DNA from: Trifolium pratense
Taxonomy: Eukaryota > Streptophyta > Magnoliopsida > Fabales > Fabaceae
Reading direction: 5' to 3'
DNA length: 64,000 nucleotides
Assembly (NCBI RefSeq): GCF_020283565.1
Contig: NC_060059.1
Span: forward strand, 48,628,572 to 48,692,571
Shown here piece by piece: positions 10,888-22,290 of the stretch. The position numbers and the translations under genes are program-made. Every line of letters begins with the position of its first letter. Position 1 is the stretch's first letter. The notes beneath the pieces were generated by a model. The model was not told the origin of the DNA, ran no database searches, and was given only the letters and a program-made list of their open reading frames with translations.

Positions 10888-12974
10888 TCACTGAGGAGGA
10901 ACGTAAGGATCGAGCTTGCCATCAACTATCTGCTTCATTGCATCGGCCTCGCCTAGGCGCTCAACATCTAAATCAGGAAAGAGCAGCTTAACCTGCTCGA
11001 TCGCAAAGGCGAAACCCTCATCATATTGATTGGCTGCACAGAGTTGAAGCTCGTTGATATCGTTCTCCAACCTAGCCTTCTCATCAGCCAAGGTCCCAAT
11101 AGACAGTACCGCCTCATTCTTCTCCTTGGATAGCTTAGAGAGTTTCTCATCCTGGGCAGCAGCATTCTCCTTGAGCTTGGCCTCCGAAGCGGCATAGCTT
11201 TCTTTAACTTTAGACAACTTTTCCTCATACTCTTTCTTCAGTCTCTCTGTCTCGCCCTCCCGTTCTTCCTTCAGCTTCTTGATGTCGTCCTCCAGCTTTG
11301 CCTTAGTTTCAGAATACCTCTTCTCAATGTCAGCGAGATTATCATCAACCATCTTCACTTTTTGCCTCGCCTCTAGAACCTCTTGCTCCTGGCGGTTTGT
11401 CAGTAGATAATTAAGAAGAGTACCCTTGACTTCATACTCTAAGGCCTTCTTCCTCAGGTCTTCCGTCGAAGTGTTGGTGAAGCGAGTCATGTCACCCACC
11501 ATGGTTACTCCTCTCTCAATAAACTCCAGAGCATCGAAGGAGCTCCAGGAAAGGGGCGCAGCGGTTTCAGCGTCTTGAGCAGGAGGCTGAGAAGAACTGG
11601 AAGCCGCGCCTTTGCCCTTGTCAGCACCCCCAGCCTTCTGAGTAGTCTTCTCAACCTTTTGCTTTTTGGGAGGAGGAAGAGCAACACCCTCGTTTCCCTC
11701 TGCTCCAGAAGCCGTTTTTCCCGGGATCTCGACCCGGATACGCCCCTCATGCTTCTTCTTGCTCCGCCCTTCCTTTATAGCAGCTTCCTCCACTTGCAGC
11801 TGCTTCAACGGATCAACCACAGTAACGACAGGATTGGCCTTCTGTTGGCGAGCCTTTGCCAAAAACGCCAATCTTTCCTCATTCGAGATAGTTCTCATCC
11901 TCTCTGCAAAAATAAAGAGACAAAAAAAAAAAACAAACACAAGTTAGTAACCAGGCGAGATCAACATTAAACAGAAGTAGAAAAATACCAAATGCATTAC
12001 TTACGTAAATACTCTGTCAGGGCTTCTCTATTACCCTCACACCTAAGAATGTCGGCGGTATCCATAAGAGCATAGGAGTCAAGGAAGTTGACAGTATCTT
12101 GCTCAAAATCGCTTAAGGCCTCAAAGATAGCACCCTTGATAAGCCTAGGGTTATCGGTCCAGTAGAAAGGGAATAGAGGATCATCAACCTCATCATACAT
12201 CAAGTCAGAAAATTTCTCATCACTACGAACCCGAAAGAAAGAATTCTTAAAGTTCTTGAAGTTGGAAGCGTATAGATTCAGAAGACGACGGTTAGGTTGA
12301 CTGCTAAGGGAGACCAAAGTTTGAGTTTTTAAGTTCTTTATGTGGTAGAAAGAGAAAAAAACGCCAATTGAGGGCTCCAGTTCGAAGCCTAAACACATTA
12401 CCTCGTAGGCTTTGATAAAGGCCCAACTATTAGGATGGAGTTGGGTAGGGGCGACGTTAAGAACCTTCAATATCTCCGCCTCAAAGGGAGTAAAAGGCAA
12501 CCAAATGTTGAGGGGTTGGATCACGCCAGTATAAAGGTAGAAATAATGCGGCGGGTTGTCATTCTTAGAAAATACAAACTCGTCCTCTTTGACGGGTTCG
12601 GTTATAATAGAGTCTTCATGAGAGGGGTCAGAAAGCTTGACGGCTTTCCTAAAGCTCCTCACCATTTCCATACTGGTATACTTTGAAGAAACTTCCATGG
12701 TGACGGGAGTATACCCAGCAACAACCAGATCTCGACAAGGATTCTTCCACTTTCCTGTGAAAGAGGAAGGGGAGATTATGACGCAATCACTGTCATTACC
12801 ACTATCAGCACTACTACTATCACTATCACTATCACTACTACTACTCCCAACATCAAAACCCCATAATTCCGAGTAAAACCCTCGGCTATTAAGAACGCCG
12901 TTAGTGGGCGCGAACTTGTTGCGCCCATTCGAGATAACTAGGAGAAGAAATAGGAACCCTCCCCTCATTATCAT
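10888..12974 (-). CDS. antisense two-exon gene of element 1 (PF04195-like domain plus coiled coil)
   Basis: Exon 1 is 12974-12005 and exon 2 is 11903-10888. The 101-nt intron has donor GTAAGTAA and acceptor TTTGCAG and splits a codon after its first base. Joining keeps the frame and gives about 661 residues. Exon 1 has an acidic serine/aspartate run (about residues 44-62) and then the motif APTQLHPNSWAFIKAYE (175-191). That region resembles the 'putative gypsy type transposon' domain (PF04195) seen in plant element-encoded proteins. Exon 2 begins with lysine/alanine-rich sequence and then a long charged heptad region (KLEDDIKKLKEEREGETERL and onward), a likely coiled coil. The start codon is uncertain because ATG 12974 and ATG 12968 are both in frame. 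The gene lies tail to tail with gag-pol. Its biochemical role is unknown. A homologue with the same intron phase and length exists in element 2. Confidence 0.72.
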
Positions 12975-13231
12975 CTAACTCCCTCAAAATAACCATCTTT
13001 TTAAACCTAAATCAGAAAATTAGGGTTCCTACTCAAGACAGACCAAATCGGCGAAAAGGAGTAAGGTATAAAAGAAGAATACCTTAGGAAATTGACAAAG
13101 CTTGGAGCAATAAACTGGAAGCGTCCTAACACGGAGCGTTGAACAAAGGCTTGCTGGAGGATCGAAGAAGGATATGCGAAAAAGAATACGGATTTGCGAG
13201 AAGAAGTAAGTAAAGGGAAAGAGAAACGGAG

Positions 13232-13244
13232 ATACTATTTAAAG
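13232..13244 (-). promoter_or_regulatory. possible TATA box of the antisense two-exon gene
   Basis: The minus strand reads CTTTAAATAGTATC about 260 bp before the chosen ATG, followed by pyrimidine-rich leader sequence. A possible leader intron (CTAAG/GTATTC ... CTCCTAG) lies between the box and the ATG, but its splicing does not give an in-frame upstream start. The counterpart gene in element 2 also has a TATA box and a likely leader intron. Confidence 0.35.
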
Positions 13245-13643
13245 AGGGAAACCTTTTCGGCTGGTTGAAGTCCAGAAGTTGAAGCAAGAGGTAACGCACG
13301 CGTCGTCGGATTAAATACGTGTCAAAAGCGTGTATCCCGAGAGTAAACCTTGGAAGATTTATCGTCAAATAGTTATTATCCTAAAAGGCGAAATCGAAGT
13401 CGCCAAATTACTACCTCGAAGCACAACGCGCCTCAAGAGTAACCACGCCAAGGATACAAACCTCGCCCTGTTTAAGGCGTAACAAGGGAAAACGCCCAAA
13501 AGGAAAAGATTCAAGATTAAGGAGAAGGCGAAACATAGGAACAATAAATTCAGTCGGAGACCAAAAATCTTTATTTATTTTGAAAAATAAAGGTACAATG
13601 ATAGAAAGCAAAATTACAAAGAAAGACCTAGTCCTAAATCTCG

Positions 13644-13961
13644 TCAATCAGACTCCGAATCCTTCTGCGCAGGCTCAGGAAAAGTCATCCTGGATTCCAC
13701 GGTGACCCGGGACCCCTCTTCTTCACTGGACGAAGAAGCACGAAGCTCAGGAGGAATATAGGTCTCCAGAAACGAAACGTAATCCTCATCACCACTACCA
13801 GAATCGGAGGTATCCGAGGAAAGAACGATAACCTCCACCTTTTTGACCTCTTTAGACCTTCGGGAGCGAGTGGAGTTAGAGGTAGATACCTCTACCCTTT
13901 TCTTCCTTCGCTGAGGTTGAGACTTCTCAGCAGCAGGCATTTTGGCATTGTTCTTTTCCAT
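13644..13961 (-). CDS. small acidic serine-rich antisense ORF of element 1 (105 aa)
   Basis: The protein has a basic N-terminal third (QPQRRKKRVEV) and then an acidic, serine-rich part with SSDTSDSGSGDED, an FLE segment and a final DSESD. The 118-aa ORF at 40395 in element 2 shares the layout KKR-EV ... RS ... V-SSDTSDxxSxDE ... FL, and it occupies the same place between the antisense two-exon gene and the 3' LTR. TATAAATA lies on the minus strand at 14017-14010, 48 bp before the ATG, nearly the same spacing as in element 2. No known domain was recognised. A nuclear, charged, possibly regulatory protein is a guess only. Confidence 0.65.
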   Translation of the reverse strand: MEKNNAKMPAAEKSQPQRRKKRVEVSTSNSTRSRRSKEVKKVEVIVLSSDTSDSGSGDEDYVSFLETYIPPELRASSSSEEEGSRVTVESRMTFPEPAQKDSESD

Positions 13962-14009
13962 CGTGATGATTCAAAACAAGTTGATATAAATTTGAGTTTT
14001 ATCAGGTGA

Positions 14010-14017
14010 TATTTATA
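14010..14017 (-). promoter_or_regulatory. TATA box of the small acidic antisense ORF, element 1
   Basis: The minus strand reads GACTATAAATATCACC, placing TATAAATA 48 bp upstream of ATG 13961. Element 2 has TATAAATA 46 bp upstream of the homologous ATG, which supports a real promoter. Confidence 0.55.
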
Positions 14018-14353
14018 GTCAATTTTTAACCTTAACATCGTTATTAACGATAGTAATAAATGCTTGGACGGTCGTAACCACCAACTTTTGACTGTCTCGA
14101 GAAATGTCACTTTTACGTTTCCAAGGAGTCAAAAATTTGACCCATTTTAGTTATTGAAGATTGCAAAGGGAGGCGGTACTAAAAGGAACAAAAGAACAAC
14201 ACATAAGGAAAGGAAATTGCTTAATATTCAAATTTTTTGCAAAGGAAATACAACGGAAGCAAGAAACAGAATGAAAATAACGAAGGTTCAAAGATACGGA
14301 AACAAATTACAAACATAGGAAAAAAGACATAAAAGAGCAAGCAAGTAAAGACT

Positions 14354-14998
14354 TCATGGCATGGTAGAACTCCCCAATTCACCAGCATCGGCGACGGCGA
14401 TACGGTGCATTTCCTCCAGTGCCCGTTTCACCCTCTTCGCCTTCACCATGTTTTCTTCAATGGGCTTCAAATCTTCTTTCAGCTCGCCCTGCTTGTCCAA
14501 AAGGTCCACCAAAGAGTGACGTCTGGAAATCAGCTTAGTAACATCATCCCTAATCTCACCCTAAAGAGCCCTCTTCCTCTTCAAGAGTGGCTTCATCTCC
14601 TTGTTCAACATCGCCAAACGATCATCCACCCTTCGCTCCTCGTTAAAGCATATACCCAGGATCTCCTCCTGCACATCCATGGTCTCTTTCGTGATCTCTA
14701 TCTGGCTGTCGACAGCTTCGGTAACTTCGGCATGGCATTCTTTGACATTCTCCACAGCAATCACAAAGGATGCACTATCCTTCAACTCCTTCTCCAGACG
14801 CAGCACACTGTCAAGAAAACGCTTCTCTTCCTTGGTCAACCTCCAGCAATAATCATTAAGCTCTTTGACAAACTCCAAGAACTCACCAAAATCGTCCATT
14901 AAGTCCTCCGTACTCAGGGTCAACATACGCCGGAGCCGCTTGATGACGGGGGAAGCAGGGGATTGACCACATTCAAAGGGAGGATTTTTGGGAGACAT
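14354..14998 (-). pseudogene. antisense coiled-coil ORF of element 1, one nonsense codon
   Basis: The frame opens at ATG 14998 and stops at a TAG (14561-14563) after 145 codons. It then stays open in the same frame to TGA at 14354-14356, 214 codons in total. The product is charged and heptad-like, with segments such as EFLEFVKELNDYCWRLTKEE and KEMKPLLKRKRAL, which suggests a coiled coil. A TATA box (TATAAAA) lies upstream at 15075-15069. No counterpart was seen in element 2. The break is a single TAG, consistent with a C-to-T change in the coding strand. Confidence 0.55.
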
Positions 14999-15068
14999 AC
15001 TGCAAAAAGAAAACTCTCAAGCAAGCAGATGAGAATGTGATGAGTTGAGCCCAGCATCGAATGCTTCA

Positions 15069-15075
15069 TTTTATA
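15069..15075 (-). promoter_or_regulatory. TATA box of the antisense coiled-coil ORF
   Basis: The minus strand reads CTTCTATAAAATGAAGC about 70 bp before ATG 14998, between the 3' LTR and the ORF. This is a good match to a plant TATA box. Confidence 0.5.
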
Positions 15076-15248
15076 GAAGAAAAATCTCATCGTGGCTGCA
15101 GGAAGTGGAGAAACGGTTAATAAACATGGTGTAAATAGAACAACGTGCATTAGAAAATGGGTAAGGACGTGACAAGATTCACCTCGCGCCAAAAATTTTA
15201 GAGGGAAATTTGAATCATATTTAAGCACTTCACTCCTTTGGACTTCGT

Positions 15249-15261
15249 ACTTGGGGGGCTG
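15249..15261 (+). other. polypurine tract of element 1
   Basis: ACTTGGGGGGCTG lies directly before the 3' LTR. Element 2 has ACTTGGGGGGCTCC in the same position, so the tract is shared by both elements. Confidence 0.8.
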
Positions 15262-15744
15262 TGGACTGGACAATGGGCTTAAGGACATAACCAGCAAGCC
15301 CAATGAATATCAGAAGGAGAATAGGCCCAAATCAAGTAAATCCTAAAATCCATTAGGCGACACGAAGCCCCGGGCGTGATTAATGATAGCGGGGCAACGC
15401 CCAGAAGTTGAATCCCGTATTGTTATAAATATCTTTTTCTTCCCTGTGTTAGCAACTGGCTTGGGAAGGAAGAAACCAACTTCCCGCAAACCGCCATAGC
15501 TTGGAGACCAAGGTTTTCATCCCTATTTTCACGCTATACCACCGAAGAAGATGCTAAGGACCGGATTTTTAGGAACCCTTACTTGGAGAAGAAGACTAGA
15601 GGCTCTATAAATAGCTCCATACTTTCATTTGTAAAGGGATCTTTTGGTCTGACTTATAAAACTCACAGGGTTGTTGGGATTGAACCAAGTGTAACCACAT
15701 CATTTAATCAATAATACAAACCCCTTTGAGTTTTTACCAGAACA
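15262..15744 (+). repeat. 3' LTR of element 1 (483 bp)
   Basis: It matches the 5' LTR base for base apart from one indel, and ends AACA immediately before the target duplication gtaca (15745-15749). Confidence 0.95.
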
Positions 15745-15749
15745 GTACA

Positions 15750-16375
15750 AATGAATATTGTTGGATATCAATACATAGCACCATGGTAGAAATACGCTCA
15801 AAGATTGAATGAAAATGTCAAATATTAAGATTTAGAAATGAGTAGAAAAAGAATGTGGGGTGGTGGTTATTAAGAGTGAGAGTGAACCTATTAGTCACTA
15901 AACTTTCTCATTTTATAAGTTATATTTGGAGGAATGTAAAAGGATGCATACAATTATGATGATTTTTTTGGTTACTCATACAATTATGATGATACTAATT
16001 TAGTTTTTTTAGATTTAATTTAATAAATTAAAAAAAATAAGTAAAATATTTTAATAGAGTTTAAAAACATTTTCTTAGACAAATTCTTTTTGCAAAACTT
16101 TCATTTATTTGGGATAGATAGAGTAGTACAAGGATCCAGATTTACTGTTGTCCAATAATGACGCAGCTACATGTAGTAATCAATTGTGATCATTAATTTG
16201 AAATCAGACGGTTCGAATTTAAAATACAATTTTATACTGGAAAATGATGTCAGCCGTCGATCGATCACAGATTGGACGGTCAAAATCAATTACAGAATGG
16301 TGTTGTAAATGCAGGAAATCATGGTCCGTAGTACAATACTTACCAATCACTCTATAAAATCTAGACTATATATAT
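15750..16375. other. AT-rich intergenic sequence
   Basis: No gene or clear repeat structure is visible between element 1 and the next foldback element. Confidence 0.4.
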
Positions 16376-16762
16376 GGGGAGGGATCAAATTACACCGGTG
16401 TAACATTTGAGTAATGTTACACTGCTCAATAACGAATACAAATTTTACAAAATCCACCGTTGGATTGAAAGCTTATATCGTATAGATCATCTATGTTGAA
16501 TTGTATAAAAATCTAAAATCGTTTGATATGTTTTTGAGATAGATCAAGATTAACGGTATTCAATAAAAACACATAAACCATTAATCTTCATCGGTCTCAA
16601 TAACATATCAAACGATTTTAGATTTTTGTAAAATTTAACATGGATGATCTATACGATATAAGCTTTCAATCCAACGGTGGATTTTGTAAAATTTGTATTC
16701 GTTAAAGCGTTATTGAGCAGTGTAACATTACTCAAATGTTACACCGGTGTAATTTGATCCCT

Positions 16763-16764
<2 letters not shown>
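16376..16764. mobile_element. foldback MITE, MULE-type, family A copy 1
   Basis: The 389-bp element is a long inverted repeat from end to end: GGGGAGGGATCAAATTACAC on the left, its complement ending GATCCCTCC on the right. Flanks are tatatatat on both sides, which fits a 9-bp duplication but is ambiguous in this AT-dinucleotide setting. A second copy at 32993 has an unambiguous 9-bp duplication. No coding capacity. Confidence 0.75.

Positions 16765-16802
<38 letters not shown>
16765..16802. repeat. (TA)n microsatellite
   Basis: Uninterrupted ta dinucleotides directly abut the right end of the foldback MITE. Confidence 0.9.
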
Positions 16803-16805
<3 letters not shown>

Positions 16806-16994
16806 TTTGCTAATTTACACTCATCTAAACATAAGAAGGTCTAAATTAGCAAATTGCATTTTTTTACTTTGGACAAAAAATCATTCATATTTATTATTTA
16901 AAATTAGTAACTTGAGGTATAACTTTGTAACTTTTATTTAAAATGTTTCTTAATTTGCACTCACTTTGCTAATTTACACTTACTTTATTTATAA

Positions 16995-17391
16995 GAAGAG
17001 GGATCCGTTGACTCATGGAGTAAGTCTTCATTGATTTACTCCGCTTAATAACTCGATATCGACATTATATTTCTTCAATCCAACCGTTGAATTCAAAGAT
17101 CTTATTGAGTAGATCAACTTCACAAATTTTTATAAAAATTCAAAAAATGTAGTTATGTATTCAGACTATTGAAATTTAACGGTTTTTTAAAAAGTTTTTC
17201 GTACGTTCAATTGAAGTTATCAGAAAAAATATCAAACAGTTTTGAATTTTTATAAAAATTTGTGGAGTTGATTCTACTCAATAAGATCTTTGAATTCAAC
17301 GGTTGAATTGAAGAAATATAATGCTGATATCGAGTTATTAAGTGGAGTAAGTCAATGAAGACTTACTCCTAAAGTCAACGAATCCCTCCTC
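16995..17391. mobile_element. foldback MITE, MULE-type, family B (397 bp)
   Basis: The left end GAAGAGGGATCCGTTGAC and the complement of the right end GAGGAGGGATTCGTTGAC match at 16 of 18 positions, and the inverted similarity continues for about 190 bp per arm. The element is flanked by the 9-bp direct repeat tatttataa (16986-16994 and 17392-17400). Duplications of 9 bp are characteristic of Mutator-like elements. Confidence 0.8.
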
Positions 17392-17400
17392 TATTTATAA

Positions 17401-19816
17401 AAACATAAAACAACATGTTCTTTTTTGTTTGTTGAAAAACAACATAGGCTTCGTAACTTTTTCTTTTCTCTTTTGGTAGAGATTCATCCTTCAGACTTTA
17501 TAAAAGCTTGAACGCATTGATCACAATAAAAACACAACATGATAGTGATAATTAAAAAAAAACGACAAGATAGTGGCAACAAAATAGTTCAGTGGATTAA
17601 GCTTAGTAATTCATACTTAAGATTATGCTATTATTACATTCATAAACATGAATTTTAAAGTTGTTTCACTTTGAATCACTTTCACATACTTTAGCTATTA
17701 TGTTTGGATTGTATATTTCAAATTATTATTTTTTTTATTTTCTAGATTGTATATTTAGGTTGTATATATTTATAATTACGTGAGCCTAAATTATCAAATT
17801 AGTGCACAATATTTAACAAAATTTACCTAATTAAACATTAATTTTCTAGTGTAAAATAACTAAATATCAATGATTTTTTTGTTCAAAGTGAAAATGTGCA
17901 CCTTGCTAATTTAGACTTTCATGTTTTTATATAGACAGACATACAGGTAACAAACTGCGCCGCTAGACATTTCTGTATCTTTCTATCTCTTTTATTTTTC
18001 GTTTTCGTAGAAAAAATCGTTCTTATATACTTGTTACGAGCAAGACTTTCATGATCATGTGACCATATAGTCACGCTCCATAATTTTTGATTATTTATTT
18101 ATGAAATAATTAAAAAAATAATTATTTAACTACGGAAATACACGCGGATCAATAGCAGCAGAGTGCAATTTATATTTCATCGGCCTATTTATTTATTTAT
18201 TGTTGTTGACTGAGAAAGTCACATATTCAATGTGTCCGAGCTGTTTTTATACTACACAACAATTTGTCCCAACTTTAATTAACACCCTTTAATGCATTTG
18301 TTTTCTTTTTCTTTTGGGAATAGACTCATGAGATGAGAGATTTGAAAGGAAGGATAAGGTCTTTTTGTTCCTTGCTATATACATTTAGCAAGTCATGACA
18401 GTAAAAAAAATAAAATATTGATGGTGATTTAGGAAAGACTAGTAATATTCCATTTATACCTAAATATAGGATTTTGTTAAATGAGTTGAAAATATATAAA
18501 GCTATTCAAGGTTTGTTGTACCATAAAAAAAAATACTACCCCTATATATTCTAGGATGATTTTCAAGCTCTGTTAGTGTATTTACAATACATAAGTTCAG
18601 AAATAAATCAATCTAAACAGTCATAAATCTTAAAGTTTGAGATATGATTCATAATATTGCGTTTTATTTTTATTTTTTAGCATAAAGTTAGATTAATAGA
18701 GAGTGCAAAGAATAGTTGAATCAAATTATACAGCAGGTGTGGGGGCTATAAGAGGCCAAGCAAAAATGGACATAAAGGAAAAACAACACATCATTTGATT
18801 ACGTACCTTATATTTATAAAGTAGCATGTGCATTCCGTGGAGTTTGAGTCAAATTTGTGCTACATTATATTTTACCAATTTTATTACATTCGTCATTACC
18901 TTGCACCTTCTTCTTCCACAAAAACATGTGAAAATAATTTAGTAATTTCAATTGGAAAATTTATATATGGTCCCATATTCACTGTTTTCCTTCCCCATCC
19001 ATTCATGACGGCTAGTAGAATTTTTCCACTCATTAAAAAACAAAGAGAGTAGGTTAGGATCCAGAGAGTTGGCTACACTTAAATTGTAGTTTTAATCAAC
19101 TAACCTAAGAAAAATAATTATATATATGACCTGATAATTAGAGGAAATAATAAGTCAATTTAGTATATCCAGGTTGGATTCAGTTGAAAATATTAAACTC
19201 TTAAAACATGACGATAAAAAAAAAGGAACCTATAATAAACAAAAAAAAAACTGTCAAGAAAAAAAAAATTAATATCATAGTAAATTAATAACCTTGATTT
19301 TCTTAAAAACAACACTTTGTAATTTCATTGTGTGTGTGGCTCGTTATCATTCAGTGAAACTCACCATAATATACTAAACGGACGGACCCCTAAGCATCTT
19401 TATAAGAGTTATGGAAAAAAGAAAGAAAAAAAATTAGGAAAAGAGGTATCTATCGTTCTCAAGACTTTTTTATTTTGGTTTCTTTTAACATGTCGCTATG
19501 AGTTTTGGATCAATATGCCAATAAATTAAGCATTGCTACTATAATTGATTTGATGCCTTGTTTAGCTCAATAATTTAGTTTGGAAGCAATATTGTACTTG
19601 GTTAGAATTTAATATGTACTATTGGATAAGATTCTCAGCTAAATAAGTACACTAAACTAGTAATTATCGAGCAAAACAAATATTCAAGAGACGTAATAGT
19701 CTTTTTTTAAAAAGCAAATGGAGCCAAATTAGATAAAAAGAAATGTTACAAATAATTGAGAAGAAATATAGAGCCTAATTTAGTGAAAATAAAAAACGAA
19801 CAACACAGCAGGATAT
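17401..19816. other. AT-rich noncoding sequence
   Basis: No supported gene. The short frames at 18828-19052 and 19332-19529 lack protein-like composition. Nothing diagnostic was recognised. Confidence 0.4.
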
Positions 19817-19826
19817 AACACCAATA

Positions 19827-21715
19827 GAGAAATGCTAGGGTCACACCCTTTAACACACTCCTTTAAACACACTCTAATCACTAAGGGGGGTGTATTGGAT
19901 TGGGATTTCATGAGATAATTTTGGCAAAAAAAGTCTTGATGATTTTATGAGATTTTGTTGGACTATATTGATTTTGTGAGATTTTAAAGACTTTTTTACA
20001 GAGACTTTTTTACAATCAAGATTTTTAACACATGATTTGAATGGATTTTGAGAGATTTTTTTCAAAAAACTTTTTACAATCAAGATTTCATAATACTTTA
20101 TATATTAAGAAACTTTTGTATATTAGGCAAATTTTAAAAGAATCAATAAATTTTAATAAAAGAAATTATATTTTTTTGGGAATCCAAATTTTTAAACAAA
20201 AAAAAAGCCTTACATTTTTTTTCACGTATATGTTTCTAATCATAAATAAAAACCATTATCACCATTGATGGGAAAAGAAGCAGATGAAGGTAACGAAAAA
20301 AAAATTGCCGTAAAAAGTTGTATTGAATCAAAAGTTTGTAAAAAAGATGTAGAATTTGTTAAAATATTTTTTTTTGCAAAAAAACATATTTGATAGAAGA
20401 AGAAGAAGAAGAAGAAGAAGAAGAAGAAGAACCGATATAATGATGATGAAAGTAAAAAATCTTGGAGAGTTTGAAAAAGTCTCAAGTCTTTTGGTGAGAT
20501 TCTTGAACAAGTGAACAAAGAAAAGAAGAAGGAGTGCAGTGATGATGAACTATGAAAAAATAAAGAAAAAAAAATTTGATACAGTGATGATGAAAATAAA
20601 AAGTCTTGGAGATTTCAAAAAAGTCTCAAGGCTTTTGGTGAGATTGTTGAAAAAGTCTTTCAAGTGTATTTTCAACTAAAAAGTCTCTCAAAATCCATTC
20701 CATAGAAGAATCCATCAAAATCGGTAGACTTTTGAATACCGGTAGACATTTTAAAAGTAGTACCAAATCTCAATTGAATACCAACGGATTTTATTGCCCT
20801 GAAAAAAAAATCATGTTTGTCTTAATTGAATACCACAAGATTTATTTAACTTTTGTAAAAGTCTTGATTGAATACCTCAAGATTTTTTTGTCATAAAAAA
20901 GTCTTTTAAAATCCCATGAAATCTCAATCCAATACACCCTCCTAAATGCCACCTCATTTATTTTTCTAATTTTTACCTTTCAACCGATACAACAAGTTTC
21001 AGATGTAATTTTTCTTTCTTTTTTATATTTTTTTTTAAATAAATGTAACATCTGTTTCTCTTATCCATCTCCATATCCAGAAGCTTCAATCACATCTGGG
21101 TACAAATCGTTTTTGCCACGAGCTCCGTCGGCCGCTGCTTTCTCCGGCGAGAATGAACTGATACGATTTCGAGGCTTTTTCTTATAAATATTTGTTTGTC
21201 GTGATATCTGGTTGTTGTTCTTTTTCTTGTAAATACTTTTTTATCTGAGATCTGGTTGTTATTGCGCATGCTAACAGAACCGATTTTGTGTGAATTTGCT
21301 GGGAATTATATGAATTGACTGTAGAATCAAATATGGGTTTGTTACTTTGTTGGGTTTGATCCAAAAGATGGAGAATGTTCTCACTTCTTCTAAGTATCCA
21401 TCTTTTTTAGATCTAGGGATGTGATTGAATCAAAATCTCAGTATCTATCTTTTGTCGGAAGATAAACAATTAATGTGGCAATGATATTTTAGTTTATTAA
21501 ACGATAAACTTACAGATCCCATATGAGATTGAAGATGAGAGAATCGGAGAAGTTAATTTTTATTTTATTTTTTAATTAAAAAAAGAAAAGAAAAAGTTAC
21601 TTCTCACTTGCTTAACAGGTTAATAGGTAATAATTAAAAAAGAGGAACATGTGGCATTAAGTGATTGGAGTGTGTTTAAAGGAGTGTGTTAAAGGGTGTG
21701 ACCCTAGCACTCCTC
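19827..21715. mobile_element. MULE-type nonautonomous element with nested insertion
   Basis: The terminal inverted repeats are about 60 bp and contain GCTAGGGTCACACCCTTTAA. They are flanked by the 10-bp direct repeat aacaccaata (19817-19826 and 21716-21725). The left inverted repeat is interrupted by the Harbinger-type element at 19885-20942. Without that insertion the element is about 830 bp. Its interior (about 21060-21420) includes less AT-rich sequence such as gccacgagctccgtcggcc, which looks unlike the surrounding repeats and may be a captured host fragment. No transposase is encoded. Confidence 0.75.
19885..20942. mobile_element. Harbinger-type nonautonomous element (1058 bp)
   Basis: The ends GGGGGGTGTATTGGATTGGG and the complement of CAATCCAATACACCCTCC are inverted. 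The element is flanked by the 3-bp duplication taa (19882-19884 and 20943-20945). The interior has many copies of 'aaaaagtctt' and 'gattttgagag' and a (GAA)n run near 20397-20430. No transposase frame is visible, and the phenylalanine-rich frame at 20240-20518 is only the complement of the GAA run. Confidence 0.7.
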
Positions 21716-21725
21716 AACACCAATA

Positions 21726-22156
21726 ACCCAATGGGTTAAGAAAACAAAACATAAACAAATGCATCATGTACACATGTCTAGTGAACCTATGTATGGACGT
21801 GAAATTAAATTGTAAAAAATATGATGTGTAAATTGAAAAGCACCAAATCTAAATTTAAAGAATGGTGAATAAATTTGACAGCCAATACAATAACAATTCA
21901 ATAACCAACAAAAATATCACATCCATTTCAATATTGGGCACCGAATATGAGAGATTACAACGAAGACAATCCATCAACGCATCTTAGAGCACTAACACCA
22001 AATGAAAAACCAGCAACACCAAGAAGTCCGCCAGGTATATAAAAAACAGAACATGAGTCTTGACAACAACAAAATTTGATTTTTATAAGGTTTGCATCCT
22101 AGAAAGCGAACTCAGTTTGCAGTTTGCTATCTAGAAAGCGAACTCTTCCACCACCA
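21726..22156. other. upstream flank of the RPP2 gene
   Basis: No gene is visible. The motif agaaagcgaact occurs twice (near 22100 and 22134) and as an inverted copy 'gctttct' near 22204, bracketing the poly-C run. Confidence 0.45.
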
Positions 22157-22182
22157 CCCCCCCCCCCCCCCCCCCCCCCCCC
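22157..22182 (+). repeat. 26-nt poly-C run upstream of RPP2
   Basis: An unbroken run of 26 C follows ccaccacc, about 275 bp before the P2 start codon. The C strand could form an i-motif and the opposite G strand a quadruplex. Its exact length in an assembly is unreliable. Confidence 0.85.
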
Positions 22183-22290
22183 AATTTTTGCTATTTACAC
22201 ACTCGCTTTCTAAGTAGCGAGAGGGGTAATTTCGGAATATCGGGGGGTGCGAAAAGTAAAATTTAAATGGAAAAGGGTAACCCATAACTT

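Larger units (their letters stand above)
3292..15744 (+). mobile_element. Tat-type Ty3/gypsy retrotransposon, element 1 (12.45 kb)
   Basis: A complete element is bounded by LTRs at 3292-3775 and 15262-15744, both starting TG and ending CA. It is flanked by the 5-bp duplication gtaca (3287-3291 and 15745-15749). It has a primer-binding site at 3779, a gag-pol with protease, RT, two RNase H regions and integrase, a 56-bp tandem array, three antisense genes and a purine tract at 15249. The LTRs differ by a single indel (aaatatcc against aaaatcc), so the insertion is very recent. The coding region nevertheless carries a stop and a frameshift. The second, archaeal-type RNase H and the antisense genes downstream of pol place it in the Tat group. 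Confidence 0.93.

Noticed and set aside
11575..11970. 131-aa plus-strand frame
   Set aside because: It overlaps exon 2 of the antisense gene and reads as its low-complexity complement.
14405..14902. 165-aa plus-strand frame
   Set aside because: It is the shadow of the antisense coiled-coil ORF at 14998-14354, whose composition, TATA box and position are more gene-like.
20240..20518. 92-aa phenylalanine-rich minus-strand frame
   Set aside because: It is the complement of a GAA microsatellite in a Harbinger-type element.
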